From contig NC_092366.1 of the NCBI RefSeq assembly GCF_030848805.1, positions 11,344,239 through 11,408,238 of the forward strand: 64,000 nucleotides of DNA, given 5' to 3'. Of this stretch, positions 41,115 to 54,900 are shown in pieces. The notes below the pieces were generated by a model that was not told the origin of the DNA, searched no databases, and saw only the letters and a list, made by a program, of their open reading frames with translations. Source of the stretch: Temnothorax longispinosus. Lineage: Eukaryota; Arthropoda; Insecta; Hymenoptera; Formicidae. Each line of letters starts with the position of its first letter. The first letter of the stretch is position 1. Both the position numbers and the translations under genes were made by a program.

Positions 41115-43321
41115 CCCTGCCGAAAATGTTCGATTAAAACCGATTAAAAAGAAAGTAATCCAAATCGGTCGGGATTTCTGCACCAAAAATACGGTATTAA
41201 AACCGATTGAAAATAGTCAAATCGAATTTAGTACGCTTCAGGCGGATTTGATATACATCCATTTAAATCCGAAATTATACGATTTCATAAGCTATAATTA
41301 AATCGGTTTTAATGCGATGTGAATCTGTCGGAGGATGACAAAAGTAATCCGTTGCTATTCGAAATTTCACGATTTTGCGGATTACATCGCGATAGACAAT
41401 TAAATCTGTTTTAATGCAATTGAATTAGCTAGAATTTACCATAGTCAATCCATAGGCAAAAATAATATCTTTTAATAAAAAATGTTATCATTTCGCAGAT
41501 AAAAAGTAAATCGATTTTATGTAGTGTGAGTAGGATTTGCTGTTATCATGAGTCACAATAAAGCTATTTTTTTCTCAACTGCATAATATTTACAAAAGAA
41601 ATACAATTTAATTTATTTAGGTATTAACTCCTAATATGAGTGTATTGTTTGCAGTTTTTAATCAATTTTCAAACTTTTAAGCAATACAAACAATTAAAAT
41701 TGAAAATAAAATCTTCAAAATAAACAAATAAGTACATTAACTTCGCCAGCAATTTTAACCAAATTGAGAATAAGATGGAATTTTAATCGACGTAACTGGC
41801 AATCTCAAGATATACGCGTTTAAGATTTGAAATTTATTATGAACTAATAAATTTTTCAAATTGATTAAAATTCCATCTTATTCTCAATTTTTTCAAAATA
41901 AACATAAAATTTTCGCTATCAAAACATTAATATATTTAAAAGAACAAACTTTTCTGACTATTATGATGAATACAATTCGGGTGAGTAATCGTAAAAACGA
42001 GAATCTTGGTTATCCTCAACAACATTTACGTCTTTCGAGAGTAATATATATAAATTAAAACAATGTATGAATGGTCCAAACGGAATTGACCAGCAAATGT
42101 CGAAAAAGTCCTTGGAGATATTGCACTTTCTAACGGATAATGTAGATTACTGTGATGATTCTGCCGTGTCTGACTACTGCAGATTTCAATATAAACATTT
42201 ATCATAATTCGATACATCTGATGACAACAATGTCATTCTTATTGGCAAATGCTATAGCGTAAAATGCGATGATAAGATGTATAAAGCATATAAAAAATGC
42301 ATCGTTAGAGGCGTTGTATTTCACAGCCTGAAGTATCGCAAAGCGAAAAGAACGAACGATACAATGATTCAGTTACATTCAGGCAAATATGGTCAAATAA
42401 TGCACATTATTCTATTAAATAATAAATGCCACATGCAAATATCAAAAATTACGATTAGTTCCAATAAACCGTTTAAAGTGTCGTACATGGATAGGATAGA
42501 ATCAGAAGATTATGTACATAGCTCAATAGTTCCCATAAGCGATGTCAAAAGCAAGCTTATTCACATAGATGTTGGATATTGTAGATATTTATGCAAACCT
42601 CCGAATACATTTGAAATTCAATAATAAATAAAACTTTGTAATAAATACAATTTTGTTTCTTTATTTATATATACACACAGTCAAATATAATTATAACAAA
42701 AATTTGATTTAATTGCATTATATCCGATTTCCTTTTCATCTGAAAAATCGGAGAATTTCAAATTCAAACGAATTACTGTTGCTTTATCACAGACTATATA
42801 AATTTGATTCTTATTGCATTCAAATCAATTTAGTTTTTATCCCCGAAATTGGTAAATTTTGGATTAAACCGGATTACAAAATCAACTCAATTATTAAAAG
42901 TGGATATTATTATAACGGATTGAAATTGCATACGCGCAATCGCTGAATTTCGAATTAAAACGGATTAATGTTGTCTTTCCTAGCAAATCGGATTCAGATG
43001 GATTACAACCGATTTTATTGAATCGGTGTTTTTGTAATTGAAACGGACTCATCTCTTGAAAAGAAATATACAAAATTAGGCGGATTATTTTGGATTATAT
43101 ATCCATCCGATTATTAGTGTTTATTTTGGATTGACAACAATATGGATTAAAATGTAATGATTTCGGATTGGAAATAATCTGCAAAAGCGATATCAAAACC
43201 CATTCTGATTAGTTTGGAATTAAAATCGATTACTTTTTAATCCGGGCGCGGATTGAACCGATTAAAACCGATTAAAACGGATTATGTTTTAATCGGTTTT
43301 AATCGAACATTTTCGGCAGGG
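41115..43321 (+). mobile_element. 2.2-kb DNA transposon with CCCTGCCGAAAATG termini
   Basis: Starts CCCTGCCGAAAATGTTCGAT and ends with the exact complement ATCGAACATTTTCGGCAGGG. The terminal 35 bases match throughout. Subterminal regions on both sides are full of CCGATT/AATCGG words, likely transposase binding sites. AA flanks both sides (a possible 2-bp duplication). A coding remnant lies inside (42277-42624). It is nested in the 6.65-kb element. Superfamily not determined. Confidence 0.85.
42277..42624 (+). pseudogene. C-terminal part of a transposon-encoded protein
   Basis: The open frame (115 codons) contains VRGVVFHSLKYRKAKRTNDT, then GKYGQIMHIILLNNKCHMQI, and ends LCKPPNTFEIQ. Similar endings (a GQI strand, then IPI, then CxPPN) are common in large transposon proteins of ants, but I cannot name the family. 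In-frame sequence upstream (SDYCRFQYKHLS, then ILIGKCYSVKCDD) is broken by stops, so this is the tail of a decayed gene. Confidence 0.5.
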
Positions 43322-46300
43322 AAGTATCCTTGCAATATGAAAGAGATATAGATTGCAAAAGTAGAGAGGTAACCTACTAAAGTTGTATTTGAACAATTAC
43401 ATCAAATTACAGATTTATGAAATATAGAAATAAACTTATATTGTATGTACAAGTAGATATAAATAATTTTGTCATCGTACGGAAACTCGCAGTTTAAACT
43501 AACTATAAAATTGTTTGCAGATGCTTGATGTCATTGATGTCATTAAGAGGTAGAAAAGCAGTGGAATACTTCATGCACTTCCAAGTAAGTTAGAAAAGCA
43601 TTAGCGAAGCTACTTAATCTTGTACAAATCATATTAAAGTACACATTAAAGAAATATAAATATATTTTATCATTGTGTAAGGGTTGGAATCTGTCTTGGG
43701 ACAAACGCAAAAAGAGAAGCCATAAGACGTCAAAGCGCTTAATCGAAACGAAACAGAGCATCAAGAACCTCGTCGTAGAGCGAGAAGCGGTGGCAGTCGA
43801 GTTGCATCATCTACGACCGGAATTTCCGAAGATGGTAGTTCAGGCCAACACGCTGATTATTATACGGAAGTAAGTTTCATTTTCAAGTTACAAATTTGAT
43901 TTTGGACGTTTCAGAACTTTTATAATTTAATAACAGAAAGTGATAGTAGCAATAACTTGAAAAATATGTAACGCTGATTGACTATCGTATTGTGAGGGCG
44001 TAATTTTCTTAACGTTGCCGCGCTATGAAAGGTTTAATTTACCGCATGATTTAATTTATCCGTATGATATTGCAGATCGAGGACTGCGAAAGTAAAAAAA
44101 GTTTATAAGAATTACATTTGTAATTTATAGGACGTAAACATCATAGAAGAGGATACAGAGAGTAGTTCTGATTACATGGGTGAAACAAGTGACGATAAAC
44201 ACAGTGGGTGGTGGTAGCCAATCTGGAGCCAGTATGAAACCAGGCGATGATCTTGCTACAGATAGCACATTAAAACGGATTCTAGAGCAGGATTATGACC
44301 TAATGAGTAATAAGAACAAGGTAAGCTAGTAATTAAATTTTAGTTAATATACATATATATTACAGATATAAGCTATAAAGCGTTTGTGCCGGATAATACA
44401 TTTTTCAACAACTAAAAACTATTCCTGCTGTTTGCATTTTATTTACTTTTCATATTTAAATTAAAATTATACAAGGATTGTAATTTATGTTAAAAACTAA
44501 TCTTTCACTGAAAACAAATATCATACAAATATATCACTGATATTTATTTCAGCTTATACTTCCGGCGCAACCTACTGTGATAAATATTCCAGAATCTCTG
44601 GCACAGCATTTCACTACGACGCAGTTTACGAATATCCCAGAGAAACCTTAACTCTCATATCGCAGTTTACGAATATCTCAGAGAAACTCTCTGATTGTGT
44701 CGATTAATTATCGAACGGAAAAAGGAAAATACAATAGCAATGTTTTTTTTACGTATCAGGATAAGCTGTGATTATATAAAAAAAGAAAGAAAAAAATAAC
44801 GGAAAACAGAACCGAGCAGGAGCAGGACGCAACAGGATATCTGTATTTCTAGAAAGTCTGATTTTGTAAATTATTCTACGAGGAAAACACTTGTGTATTA
44901 TATATATATATATGTATATGCGGATATGCGATATACAATTTGATATGATATATGATCTATGACGTTTGTTTATTACTATGTAAAATGACAGACTTCGAAA
45001 TTAAACATTAATTACTGTTAATCGTGGCGTTTTAAATTTACTCTTTTTCTTTTCTTTTACCTAAAGAGGATCATGAGAAAGTGAGAAAATTCCAAACGCT
45101 GCAAGAGTGCAGACACAATGGACTTCCGAATTTTACAAAACGTGAAAAAACATTCGTATTTTCTCATCTCTAAACTCCTCAGACCGTGTTAATATTTAAA
45201 CAAAATAATTTACACGTCACTCACAGAGCTAGCGCGATAAAAAAATAAGTTAACATTCGTTGAAACAACATTATACATTTATGTCTAACAACAATTTTTT
45301 GTGCTTGCACTCGCGAATCTCTTGCCAACGTGATACTCGATTTTCTCACACAGAATTTCTTGCTATAAGACACAAAGGGGAGTTTACTTCTCGCGGAAAA
45401 TACTCGGCATGCTGGGCGATTCAGTTTTCTGTTGAAAAGATCTTGTTCATCTTCTGGCGCATATCCTTGGCAGACATTCACCGTCGTCATCGATAGGGAA
45501 AGCCCGGAGCTCGTCGAGTGTCCTGGAATGAAGATAATTTTTTTACAAACGTTTAAACATTTTTCGTTATCGAGAAAATATGTACAGGACACATAATGTT
45601 TCTAGAAAAGTATTCAATGGTCCAAAGATATCGAAATTCAGAAATATTCAGAAATATTCTACCAAATCTACTATGGATTATTGCGACTGTAGATTACAAA
45701 TTAGGAATTATTGGTGGCGAAATAAATGGTCAAATTAGGAATGTTCTACCGAAGTAAAAAAAGCGAGGTAGAACAAATTTATTTCACGTCCGAATTTTGT
45801 ACATAAATTATTTGAACTAAATTCGCGTGTTAAGTGGTTTATCTGTTCGAATATTATTGACGCTGTTTCTTTTTTTAACAGGTTTATTAACTTGTGGTCA
45901 AGAAAAATGTCGAAATTTTTTAAGGTTTAATCTATACAATAGGTGTAGTAATCCTTAAGTCCTAAGAAATTAATCAATCATAGTTAATTATTTTCCTCAC
46001 ATTCGATTGTGATTGATCAATTTCTCACAGTAGATCTTAATGGAACACTTAATAAAGTTGTAGGGTAGTATTTCATTGTCGGATCTTTTATATTTAAGAC
46101 CGGCTGGAGTATAATCTTAAGAGAGAGAGATGTTATAAACTAATCACTCGATTGTTAGATATAACAGAGCCATATTATCAACCTTAAGCCATTGTCTTGA
46201 AATAAGAACCGACTATGTATACTAGCCTTAATTTTACTCATTAATTCTTCCTTTGGAATAACGATTGCTTGTTCGTTGCTTAGCAAGGAAGATTTTACAG

Positions 46301-46704
46301 AAAAATATATTGCTCTTTTTCTTACCTATATAACAGGAGATGAGGTAATATGCGAAATCGAAATATATACGCAAGCCGTCCGCGACTTCTCTGCATATAT
46401 TTACTTCGTTTACTGTTTTCTCTATGGTATTATTCACTTTACTCCGTTGAGGTTTCTCTGTTCGTAATATTCTCGGTTCGGAATATTCGTAAACTGCGTC
46501 GTAGTAAAATGCTATGCCAAAGATTCCGGAATATTTATCACAGTAGGTTGCGCCGGAAGTACAAGCTGAAATAAATATCAGTGATATATTTGTATACCTA
46601 CTATTTGTTTTCAGGGAAAGATTAGTTTTTAATATAAATTACAATTAATGCGAATCAATGAGAATGACACCGGCGGCTTTTCCGCCTCTCTGTATATGAA
46701 CTGG
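43322..46704. other. Interior of the 6.65-kb element, no identifiable gene
   Basis: Small coding-like pieces exist (43673-43873 with WDKRKKRSHKTSKRLIETKQ, and near 44560-44650 with PAQPTVINIPESLAQHF) that could be exons of a lost transposon protein. The second piece recurs in inverted orientation at about 46450-46640. A 74-codon frame there is its shadow. Nothing can be assigned. Confidence 0.4.
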
Positions 46705-47159
46705 ACGACAAATCTGACAAATAAATTGAAAATAGGTTAAGCACGTTTCCCGTGTTGATAAACTATTACGTAATGCGTTCCAAAACCACCACATATTCTA
46801 CGTCTCACCCTCACTCTCCGGCAGCTAAACGATATACAGTTTTTCGTTTTTTTTTAGCGAAACCGTGATCTAACAAACGTTTTACTTAGTATATTCGGAA
46901 CTAACAAACGATTCCGCATCGATTGACCACGGTTTGAATCGAAAATTGTAAAGAATTCTATATTTGCCGGCTAAATTAACACTAAAAATTATTTTCGTGA
47001 TTACGTAAAAACTATTAACTAACAAACGTTCTAATTAGTCTAACAATCAATAACAAACGACTAACAGTCGATTCGTAAAAAAAAAATATCGTAAGTCGAA
47101 ATTGTCCGGCTAACTTCTATGAGGTTGCTAGGCTAGCGGAGTATCGGCAGAACGCAGCC
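46705..47159 (-). repeat. Right terminal inverted repeat of the 6.65-kb element
   Basis: Complement of the left repeat without the hairpin insertion. Confidence 0.88.
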
Positions 47160-47424
47160 AATCAGTCATTCTCTGTGCTTAGTAAAAAATCAGTACATTT
47201 CGGAACGCACCTACGGTATGCACGCATGAGAATCAAAAATTAATTTTTTTAACGTTGACAGCCTTGCATTCGGAGCTTCGAGCTTCCACTACGTGAAGTC
47301 TCTAAGATCAATTCAGAGTTAGCCCAAGTTAGTTCGTTATACTGACAGCAATAATTATGATTTAATTATGTTGTCATAGAAAGAGAGAAATAGTTACGTT
47401 ACAAGAACGTGATATTCGTTTGAC

Positions 47425-50400
47425 ATGTCGATTGATCATAGTGGCAAAGGTTATACTCCTCTTCCACAAAGTATAAGCAATACCGATACCGAGGATGAGG
47501 AGGAACGTTTAACCCGACCTAACGATATTGTTTACAAGGTCGACAATACTACGATAGCGGTGAGACAGTATATATTACACGATAATTATTATTAGTGTGT
47601 GTAAAATATAGTACGGCAATGCACAAGTTAATAAAATTGGTAATTATGAAGGAGAGGGACTTTCTCACCGCAGCACCGAAATATTTCAGAAAGCTTTCAA
47701 AAAGCTGTCAATAAAATATGAAACCTTTTAAAAAAACATTTCAGACGTATTTCAGATATGTTTCAGAAATATAAAATGTCCGCCAAGCTGAGATTTCAGA
47801 AATGTTTCTGAAATCTCAGAAATATTTCTGAAATAATTCTGAAATGCTCTTCAGAAATATTTCTGAAATGCTTAAGAAATATCTCTGAAATGCTTAAGAA
47901 ATACCTCTGAAATGCCTAAGAAATACCTCTGAAATGCTTCAGAAATATTTCTGAAATAATTCAGAAACATCTCTAAAATGCTTCAGAAATATCTCTAAAA
48001 TGCTTCAAAAATATCTCTGAAATGTTTCGGAAATATCTCTGAAATGTTTCAGAAATATATGGGAAATATTTCAGATACTTCTCCTCATATCAAATTGTTC
48101 CAGATCACTCTGTATAGGGTGATCTGGAACAATTTCCTGTTCTTTATAAATCATATTCTTGATTATAGTCATGATTTTGCTTCGCCGGAGGCCTGCTTAT
48201 ATTAGATTCCAATTGAAATTTACTTGCGAGTTAGTCTTACCATTATTGCGCTGCCTAGCGACGTCGTTGCATATTTCTCTGAAATGTTTCGTAATATTTT
48301 AGAAATATTTCAGTGAAAAGGGTCATAAATGATTTCGATGAAACGTTTCAGAAATACTTTTGAATGATTTCAATGTTATATTTCAATATTAATTTCCAAG
48401 TTATCTTTTGGAAAGCTTTCAATGATATATGATTTTGATGAAATGTTTCAAAAATACTTCTGAATAATTAGCAAAAGAATTATGTTCGACCCAACTGGCA
48501 AATTTTATTGTTCACAAAACGCTACGTTTCGACTGCAGATTTCGGTCCTTTCCAAGCGTAAAGAAACTCATAAATATTGTTAGTCAGACATAATGCCCAA
48601 ATTACGCCGAATCTAAAAACTAAACATCAAAAATTGTGGCACGCAACAATATAAGTATAAGTCCAAAAATAATTATATAAATCAAAACTTACATATTTGT
48701 GCGTTAAATTCACAGAAGTAAAATACAATTTAAACGGCATTTTCGTTATTCGTTTATGTCGAAGGGCATGTAAGAGCCGTGCGGTGGTAAAAGTTTAACT
48801 GACGAGAGAACAGACAAGTAATAAACAAACCAACGACGTCAATATTAAAAGCCAGGGCGTGGAGAGGGAAACAGAGAAGGAGATAACGTTTCTTTTATAT
48901 GTTCGTAGAGATGTAAAATTGCAATGCTACGTATATTGGGCAGACAAAAAGACATTTTTGCACACGTCTCAAAGAACACCAGAACGATATCAGAAAACCG
49001 ACGAGTAAGCATTCAGGACCCCTATTCTGTAACTCGTAACGACAGTGTCGGTATCGTTACGTTGTCGTTGCGCAGGTATGGGGACGGCGAGATGACAAGC
49101 TCAGCGCAGAGGGCAGCACCGAAAATGGAGACGTGTCATAATGTTTACGTTTAATGAGTAGAGAGGTTTGGAGAATTTTTTAACATGCCGGGAATGTGTG
49201 TGTGGCATATGGATGTAAAAATAAGGGAGGGCATCGGTTCCCGAGGGACAAGATATGATGAAAAAACGATAGATCACTGCATATAAAACGCGAGGATTTA
49301 TGTCCGAATACAAATTCGCTGTGCACAAAGCACTTTAGACCTGAGGATTATATTACCACCGGCTTTGAAAGTAGTGAGTTTACAATGAAATTAATAGACA
49401 TATAATGAAACATATGTTTAGTCGCGAATTTGTATTCGGACATAAATCCTCGCGTTTTATAGCAGTGATGATCCACCGTTTTTTCATCATCTTGTCCCTC
49501 GGGAACCAATGCTCTCCCTTATTTTTACATCTATATGCCACACACATTCCCGGCATGTTAAAAAATTCCGAAATATTTACGTTTATGTACACAAATTTTC
49601 TCGTTAACGATATGCTCGGTACTCGCGGTGACAGCTCGGTGCGTCTCCAATTTTGCTAGCGCCTCTAGCGGCTAAGAGTGGCACGCGCTGTCCCCATACT
49701 ATATGGAAAAAAAGCTGCGCAACGACGACATAACGATACCGACACTGTCGTTAGAGTTACAGAATAGGGGTCCTGTAGTGCGTGAGCATCAAACATCCTG
49801 TGGGCATGATTTTGATTGGGGAAAACCAAAAATAATACATAAGGAGAGACAGATTAAAAAGAGGGAATTAGCGGAGATATTTTTTATTAAAAAATTTGAT
49901 GACACCATTAATTTACAAAAGGACACGGAGAATCTTAACGCTCTCTACGAACATATCATAAAAGAAACATAATTCTACCTCCTTCATGTAAAAACATGCC
50001 CTTCGACATAAACGAATAACAAAAATCCCGTTTAATTGTATTTTACTTCTGTGAATTTAACGCACAAATATGTAAGTTTTGATTTATATAATTGTTTTTG
50101 GACTTATACTTATATTGTTGCGTGCCACAATTTTTGATGTTTAGTTTTTAGATTCGGCGTAGTTTGGACATTATGTCAGACTAATAATATTTATGAGTTT
50201 CTATACGCTTGAAAAGGATCGAAATCTGCAGTCGAAACGTAGCGTTTTGTGAACAATAAAATTTGACAGTTGGGTCAAACATAATTCTTTTACTAATTGT
50301 TAATTATTCACTGGCGATTCAAGTTTTTACTTCTCCGTTTTTACTTCTGAATAATTTCAATGTTACATTTCAATATTATTTTCCAAGTTATCCTTCGCAA

Positions 50401-51894
50401 GTTTTGCTTTCAATGATACGTATTTTAGACATTACGTACGAAATATTTCTCTGAAATGTTTCGTAATATTTCAGAAATATTTCTGTGAAAAGGGTCATAA
50501 ATGATTTCGATGAAACGTTTCAAAATATTCTGAATGACTTTAATGTTACATTTCAATATTAATTTCCAAGTTATCTTTTGAAAAGCTTTTAATAATATAT
50601 TATTTTGATAAAACGTTTCAGAAATATTTTTGAATGATTTCAATTTTACATTTCAATATTAATTTCCAAGTTATCTTTCGGAAAGCTTTCTGAAACATGT
50701 TGTGCTGTGTGGGCGATTTGGTTAAAACTTCACAATTTTGTCTATTTTGGTGCGTAAAACATGAATCATCTATAAGTTAAAATTGTTGCTCTCAATTAGG
50801 AAAAAAGTTATTAAGTACTAAAGTTGACAGTTACGTGGTTAGGATGTCTGTCATTTATTATACTTTGTATTTATATACTTTTTAATATGCCAATTATTAT
50901 TTTCTGCTTTAAAAAAAACAACAACTATTTCTATTATCTTTTTATAATCATTTAATTCAATATATTATGGCATATTTAGTACAACAAAACTGCATATTTT
51001 CCAAAGAAAATTAATAATTCATATTTTTTGTTAAAGCAGAGTTGATCCAACTATTCTTTGCTTTAACAAAAAACAAATTATTTTCTTTAGAAAATATGCA
51101 GTTTTGTTGTAGGTACCGAATATGGTTGATCCAACTATTCTCTGCTTTAACAAAAAACAAAAATTGTTAATTTTTTGGGGAAAATATGCATTTTTGTTTT
51201 ACTGAATATGCCATAATATTGTTGCGCCCGTGCTGGACACTCGGTAGAGGAGTCGCGGAAAGCTGCGAAGCGCGCTCCGGAACTCGCGAAAGGAAAGGGA
51301 ACACAGGGATACTTGGAGAAATGCGTTTATTCAGAACTCGTAACGGAACGCGTCCGGATTCCAAAAATCCGTCAGACAGAAAATCAATAAACAATTTAAA
51401 CTTTCGTTGTCAAGGAGCGCGCTTTGGAGCTTTCCGCGATTCCTCTACCGTGTGTCGAGCACGGGCGCAACAATATATTGAATTAAATGGTTAAAAAGGA
51501 TTATAAATAGAAATTGAAATAGAATTATTATGTTTTTTTTTTAAGCAGAAAATAATTGGCATATTGAAAAGTCTATATAGATACAAAGTATAATAAATGA
51601 CAGACATCTTAACCACGCAACTGTCAACTTTAGTATTTAATAACTTTTTTCCTAATTGAGAGCGACAATTTTAACTTATAGATTCATATTTTACGCACCA
51701 AAATACACAAAATTGTGAAGTTTCAGCCAAATCGGTGAAGAAGCCCCTCTCCTTTATAATTACTATAAAATTATACGTATTATTTTTTGTAAAAAAAAAT
51801 CTGTTTTAATTTCTCATGTGTAATTCCTACAAAAAATGTTTTATTTTAAAGAATGGTATTAGTTTCTCTAAAAAATATTCAATTTCTTGGGGTC

Positions 51895-51967
<73 letters not shown>

Positions 51968-54900
51968 CAGGGTGTCCCATTTTAAAAAACGCACCTTGAT
52001 AATTCTTCAACAAAGCATTTTCAGCAAAAATGTTTCATACATATATAACAAAGGATCAGTATAATATAGAAATTATATGTACCTTTCTCCAAGATTTAAA
52101 TAAATATAAATATTCAAGAATCTATTCTTCTACCATTTGCATAAATATTTAATATAAAATATCTTAATGATTAAGTTACAAACGTAAATTATTTGATCTG
52201 ATATGCATAATAATCCTATTATAAATATATTTTATTTTTTATTATAAATATATTTATATAACATTTGAAATACATTTATATAGACTATAATATTTAGTGA
52301 ATATTGTATTTATAATATTTATCTATTTATTGAATACTTACCAAAATTGATATATATCATTTAGGTCAAAATATTGAGTAAATTATATAAATAAATATGT
52401 ATCTATATAGATGATATTACTTATTATGACCCAGATAGCAAAGCGTGTCTGAGCAAAATCGCGCAAACCTGTGATTGCTTATGATGCTGGCAACTTGCCG
52501 TATATTTGCTTCAATTAATTTCGAGTAATTTAATATTTGAAGCAACACGCAGGCAACATTAAATATATGTATTGCCAGCAATTTGTCGGCAAGAGAACAG
52601 CATCAAATTTACTTCGCGTTGCTAGCATTGTGTGATCCTATGAATTATTACAGCAACATGACAGCTAGCTCGAATTTTTAATCAGACGATTTTAGATCGC
52701 AGTATAAGTTGCCAACAAATTGCTGGCAAGTTGCTATACAAAATTGTTATATCGTGAAGGCATCAACTTGCTGACAAATGCAGACTCAGTTGCCACAAAT
52801 TCTGGTAGCAACACATATACTATCTTATATCGGCAACATGTTAGCAACAATGCAGACACGTCCTAAATAGCCAAGCGTGATATAGCATATTGAGCAAACT
52901 AATGTATTGCATGTGTTGTTATATATTTGCTGTAAATTTGCTGACATCAAAATAGAACACGTTACAAATACAGCTACGTGACTGCTTATACATGCAATCA
53001 GTCGACGCAATTTCGAGACCAAACGATCTACAATACTGGTACGTTATGTTGTCTGCAACATGACAGCAATGAATGGCTGCGTTCAGCCGATACTCTGCTA
53101 GCCTAGCAATCGTGAGCAGCGTAGCAATCGCTCGTTTCCTCTCCTTTTAATCCATTGGGTCAAAGGAGAGGAAACGAGCGAAAACGAGCGACTGCTCACG
53201 ATTGCTAGGCTAGCGGAGTATCGGCTGAACGCACCCAATGATTCGTTGTTCCATCTTGAGCATCATAGCGCAAACATGATGGCAACAACCATAGACCTAG
53301 GATAAGATAGACGGAGCGTAAGCCTGCGGGGTAGGTGATAGCGCGGGAGGGGAAATAGACCCAAATTTCGGCAAAGTTCGGTTAGACTCGGAAACATTCG
53401 GACGCTCGACCGACTCGACAGCACACGGATGTGCCTTCGCGCTTTGGTGTGCGTTGGCAGCATGTGGAGGGGATGCGCTGGCATGCGCTGTTTGTTCGAT
53501 TACACATTTGACACATTTCTCCCAGGGGGGACAAACTCGCTGGATTTTTGGGCGACGGACGTGGCAGTACGGGGGGACAGCGATAGAGGCAGCACCGTCG
53601 TTCCTTTCTCTTCTCCTCTCTAATCCCCTCGTCAACAAACAGCAAAAGCGCGGCTGAGTACAGCTGAGCTCATCCTATAGGCACTTTATGCTTTTGAACA
53701 CCTATGAATTATGCCAGGAAAAAATGCCTGATTATGCCTTCATTATGCGCAAAAAATCTAGTGATTATGCGCCAATTATGCGGGCTAGATCCGCTATTTA
53801 TGCGCGATTATGCCTTTGTTAGTTTATTTATTGTTATTGAGAGCTTTATCCTTGAGTTTTAACAATTCTTTTCAAATAAAAATCAAAAAAATTTTTTATT
53901 TTAATGTGTGAGAAGGAAAGGACGATGCATGCATAACAAAAATAAAGTGTTGGATATTAAAACACATATAATTACTCAATAAAACACAGAATGCTTCAAC
54001 ACAGTCAAGTCAGGATCGGTGTATCAGGTGTGGTGCATTGAACGGGGACTTTCAATTGAAATCTGAATAAAATAATGAAATGTTTTGCTGTTCCTCTACA
54101 AAACTGGGAAGCTTGGGAGAGCATAGGTGGGATGGTTCTCAGAACGGTGGAGTGTGGGTTCTTATCACATTGTAGTGAACAAATGGACAATCGCTGTATG
54201 GTCAGGTTTTGATAAAATCTTGCAAAAGGGTAACGTGGAGCGCAGCATGGGATTTATATGTCGTCCGGATTGTCGCCGGAGTGCATGCGGGCCATAGTGA
54301 GTTGCTGTTACATGTCTACAAGTCATTCATATGCCTGTCTCTAATGTAGATAGTGAAAGAGCTATTTCTGCCTAGGGAGATGTACTAAGTCCTAAGCGAT
54401 GCAGACTGAAAGCGGACAATACAGAAATTATGGTTTGCATGTATTTTGGCGATGATCTGGACGACATATAAATCTTATGTTGCGTTTTATGTTACTTTTT
54501 TGTAAGATTTTATCAAAACCTGATTAATATAGTGATTGTTTATTTGTTTATTACAATGTAATAGGAATTTACATTCCATTGTTCTGAGAACCATCTTACT
54601 TATGTTCTCTTACAATTCTCTTAAGTTTCCTAGTTTTGTAGAGGAATAGTAAAATATTTCAATATTTTATTTAGATTTTAATTGAAAGTTTTTATTTAAT
54701 GTACTATACCTGATACGAGTGATACGCTAGTCTTGACTTGACTGTGTTGAAGCATTCTGTGTTTTATTGAGTAATTATATGTGTTTTAATATCCAACACT
54801 TTATTTTTGTTATGCATTGTCCTTTCCTTCTTACACATTAAAATACAAAATTTTTTGGATTTTTCAGCGTTATTTTTTGTGTCATTATATCCATATTTTA

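Larger units (their letters stand above)
40508..47159. mobile_element. 6.65-kb DNA element with about 500-bp terminal inverted repeats
   Basis: The left end GGCTGCGTTCTGCCGATACT and right end AGTATCGGCAGAACGCAGCC are complements. The similarity continues inward to about 41035 and 46705 (for example ATTACGTAATAGTTTATCAA on the left). AAT flanks both ends, a possible 3-bp target duplication. The left arm has acquired a 58-bp perfect hairpin (40548-40605). Inside lie another transposon (41115-43321) and an inner inverted repeat (about 44484-44670 against 46450-46640). No recognised transposase, so the superfamily is open. Confidence 0.85.
48918..49972 (+). pseudogene. Penelope-like GIY-YIG endonuclease split by an insertion
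   Basis: The left part (48918-49014) reads NATYIGQTKRHFCTRLKEHQ. The right part (49775-49972) reads VVREHQTSCGHDFDWGKPKI, then ELAEIFFIKKFDDTINLQKD, with a natural stop. The gap between them is exactly the palindromic element 49015-49774. Confidence 0.85.
48470..50341 (+). mobile_element. Penelope-like element fragment with inverted terminal repeats
   Basis: Flanked by a perfect 15-bp duplication TACTTCTGAATAATT (48455-48469 and 50342-50356). The first 300 bases are the complement of 49985-50300, so terminal-repeat copies sit in inverse orientation, as known for Penelope-like elements. Between them is only the GIY-YIG end of the protein, split by a THAP-carrying palindromic element. The reverse transcriptase is missing, as expected for a 5'-truncated insertion. 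Confidence 0.88.
47666..50711. mobile_element. Foldback element with TTTCAGAAATAT minisatellite
   Basis: The left end GCAGCACCGAAATATTTCAG and right end complement (CAGCACAACATGTTTCAG) are followed by AAAGCTTTC. The inner left is an array of about 20-base steps (AGAAATATCTCTGAAATGCT) from 47790 to 48085. Both sides share GTGAAAAGGGTCATAAATGA and TTTCAATATTAATTTCCAAG. It is interrupted at 48469 by a Penelope-like element. No coding capacity. Confidence 0.75.

Noticed and set aside
51816..52064. Frame with alternating Ile-Tyr
   Set aside because: Encoded by the TA microsatellite.
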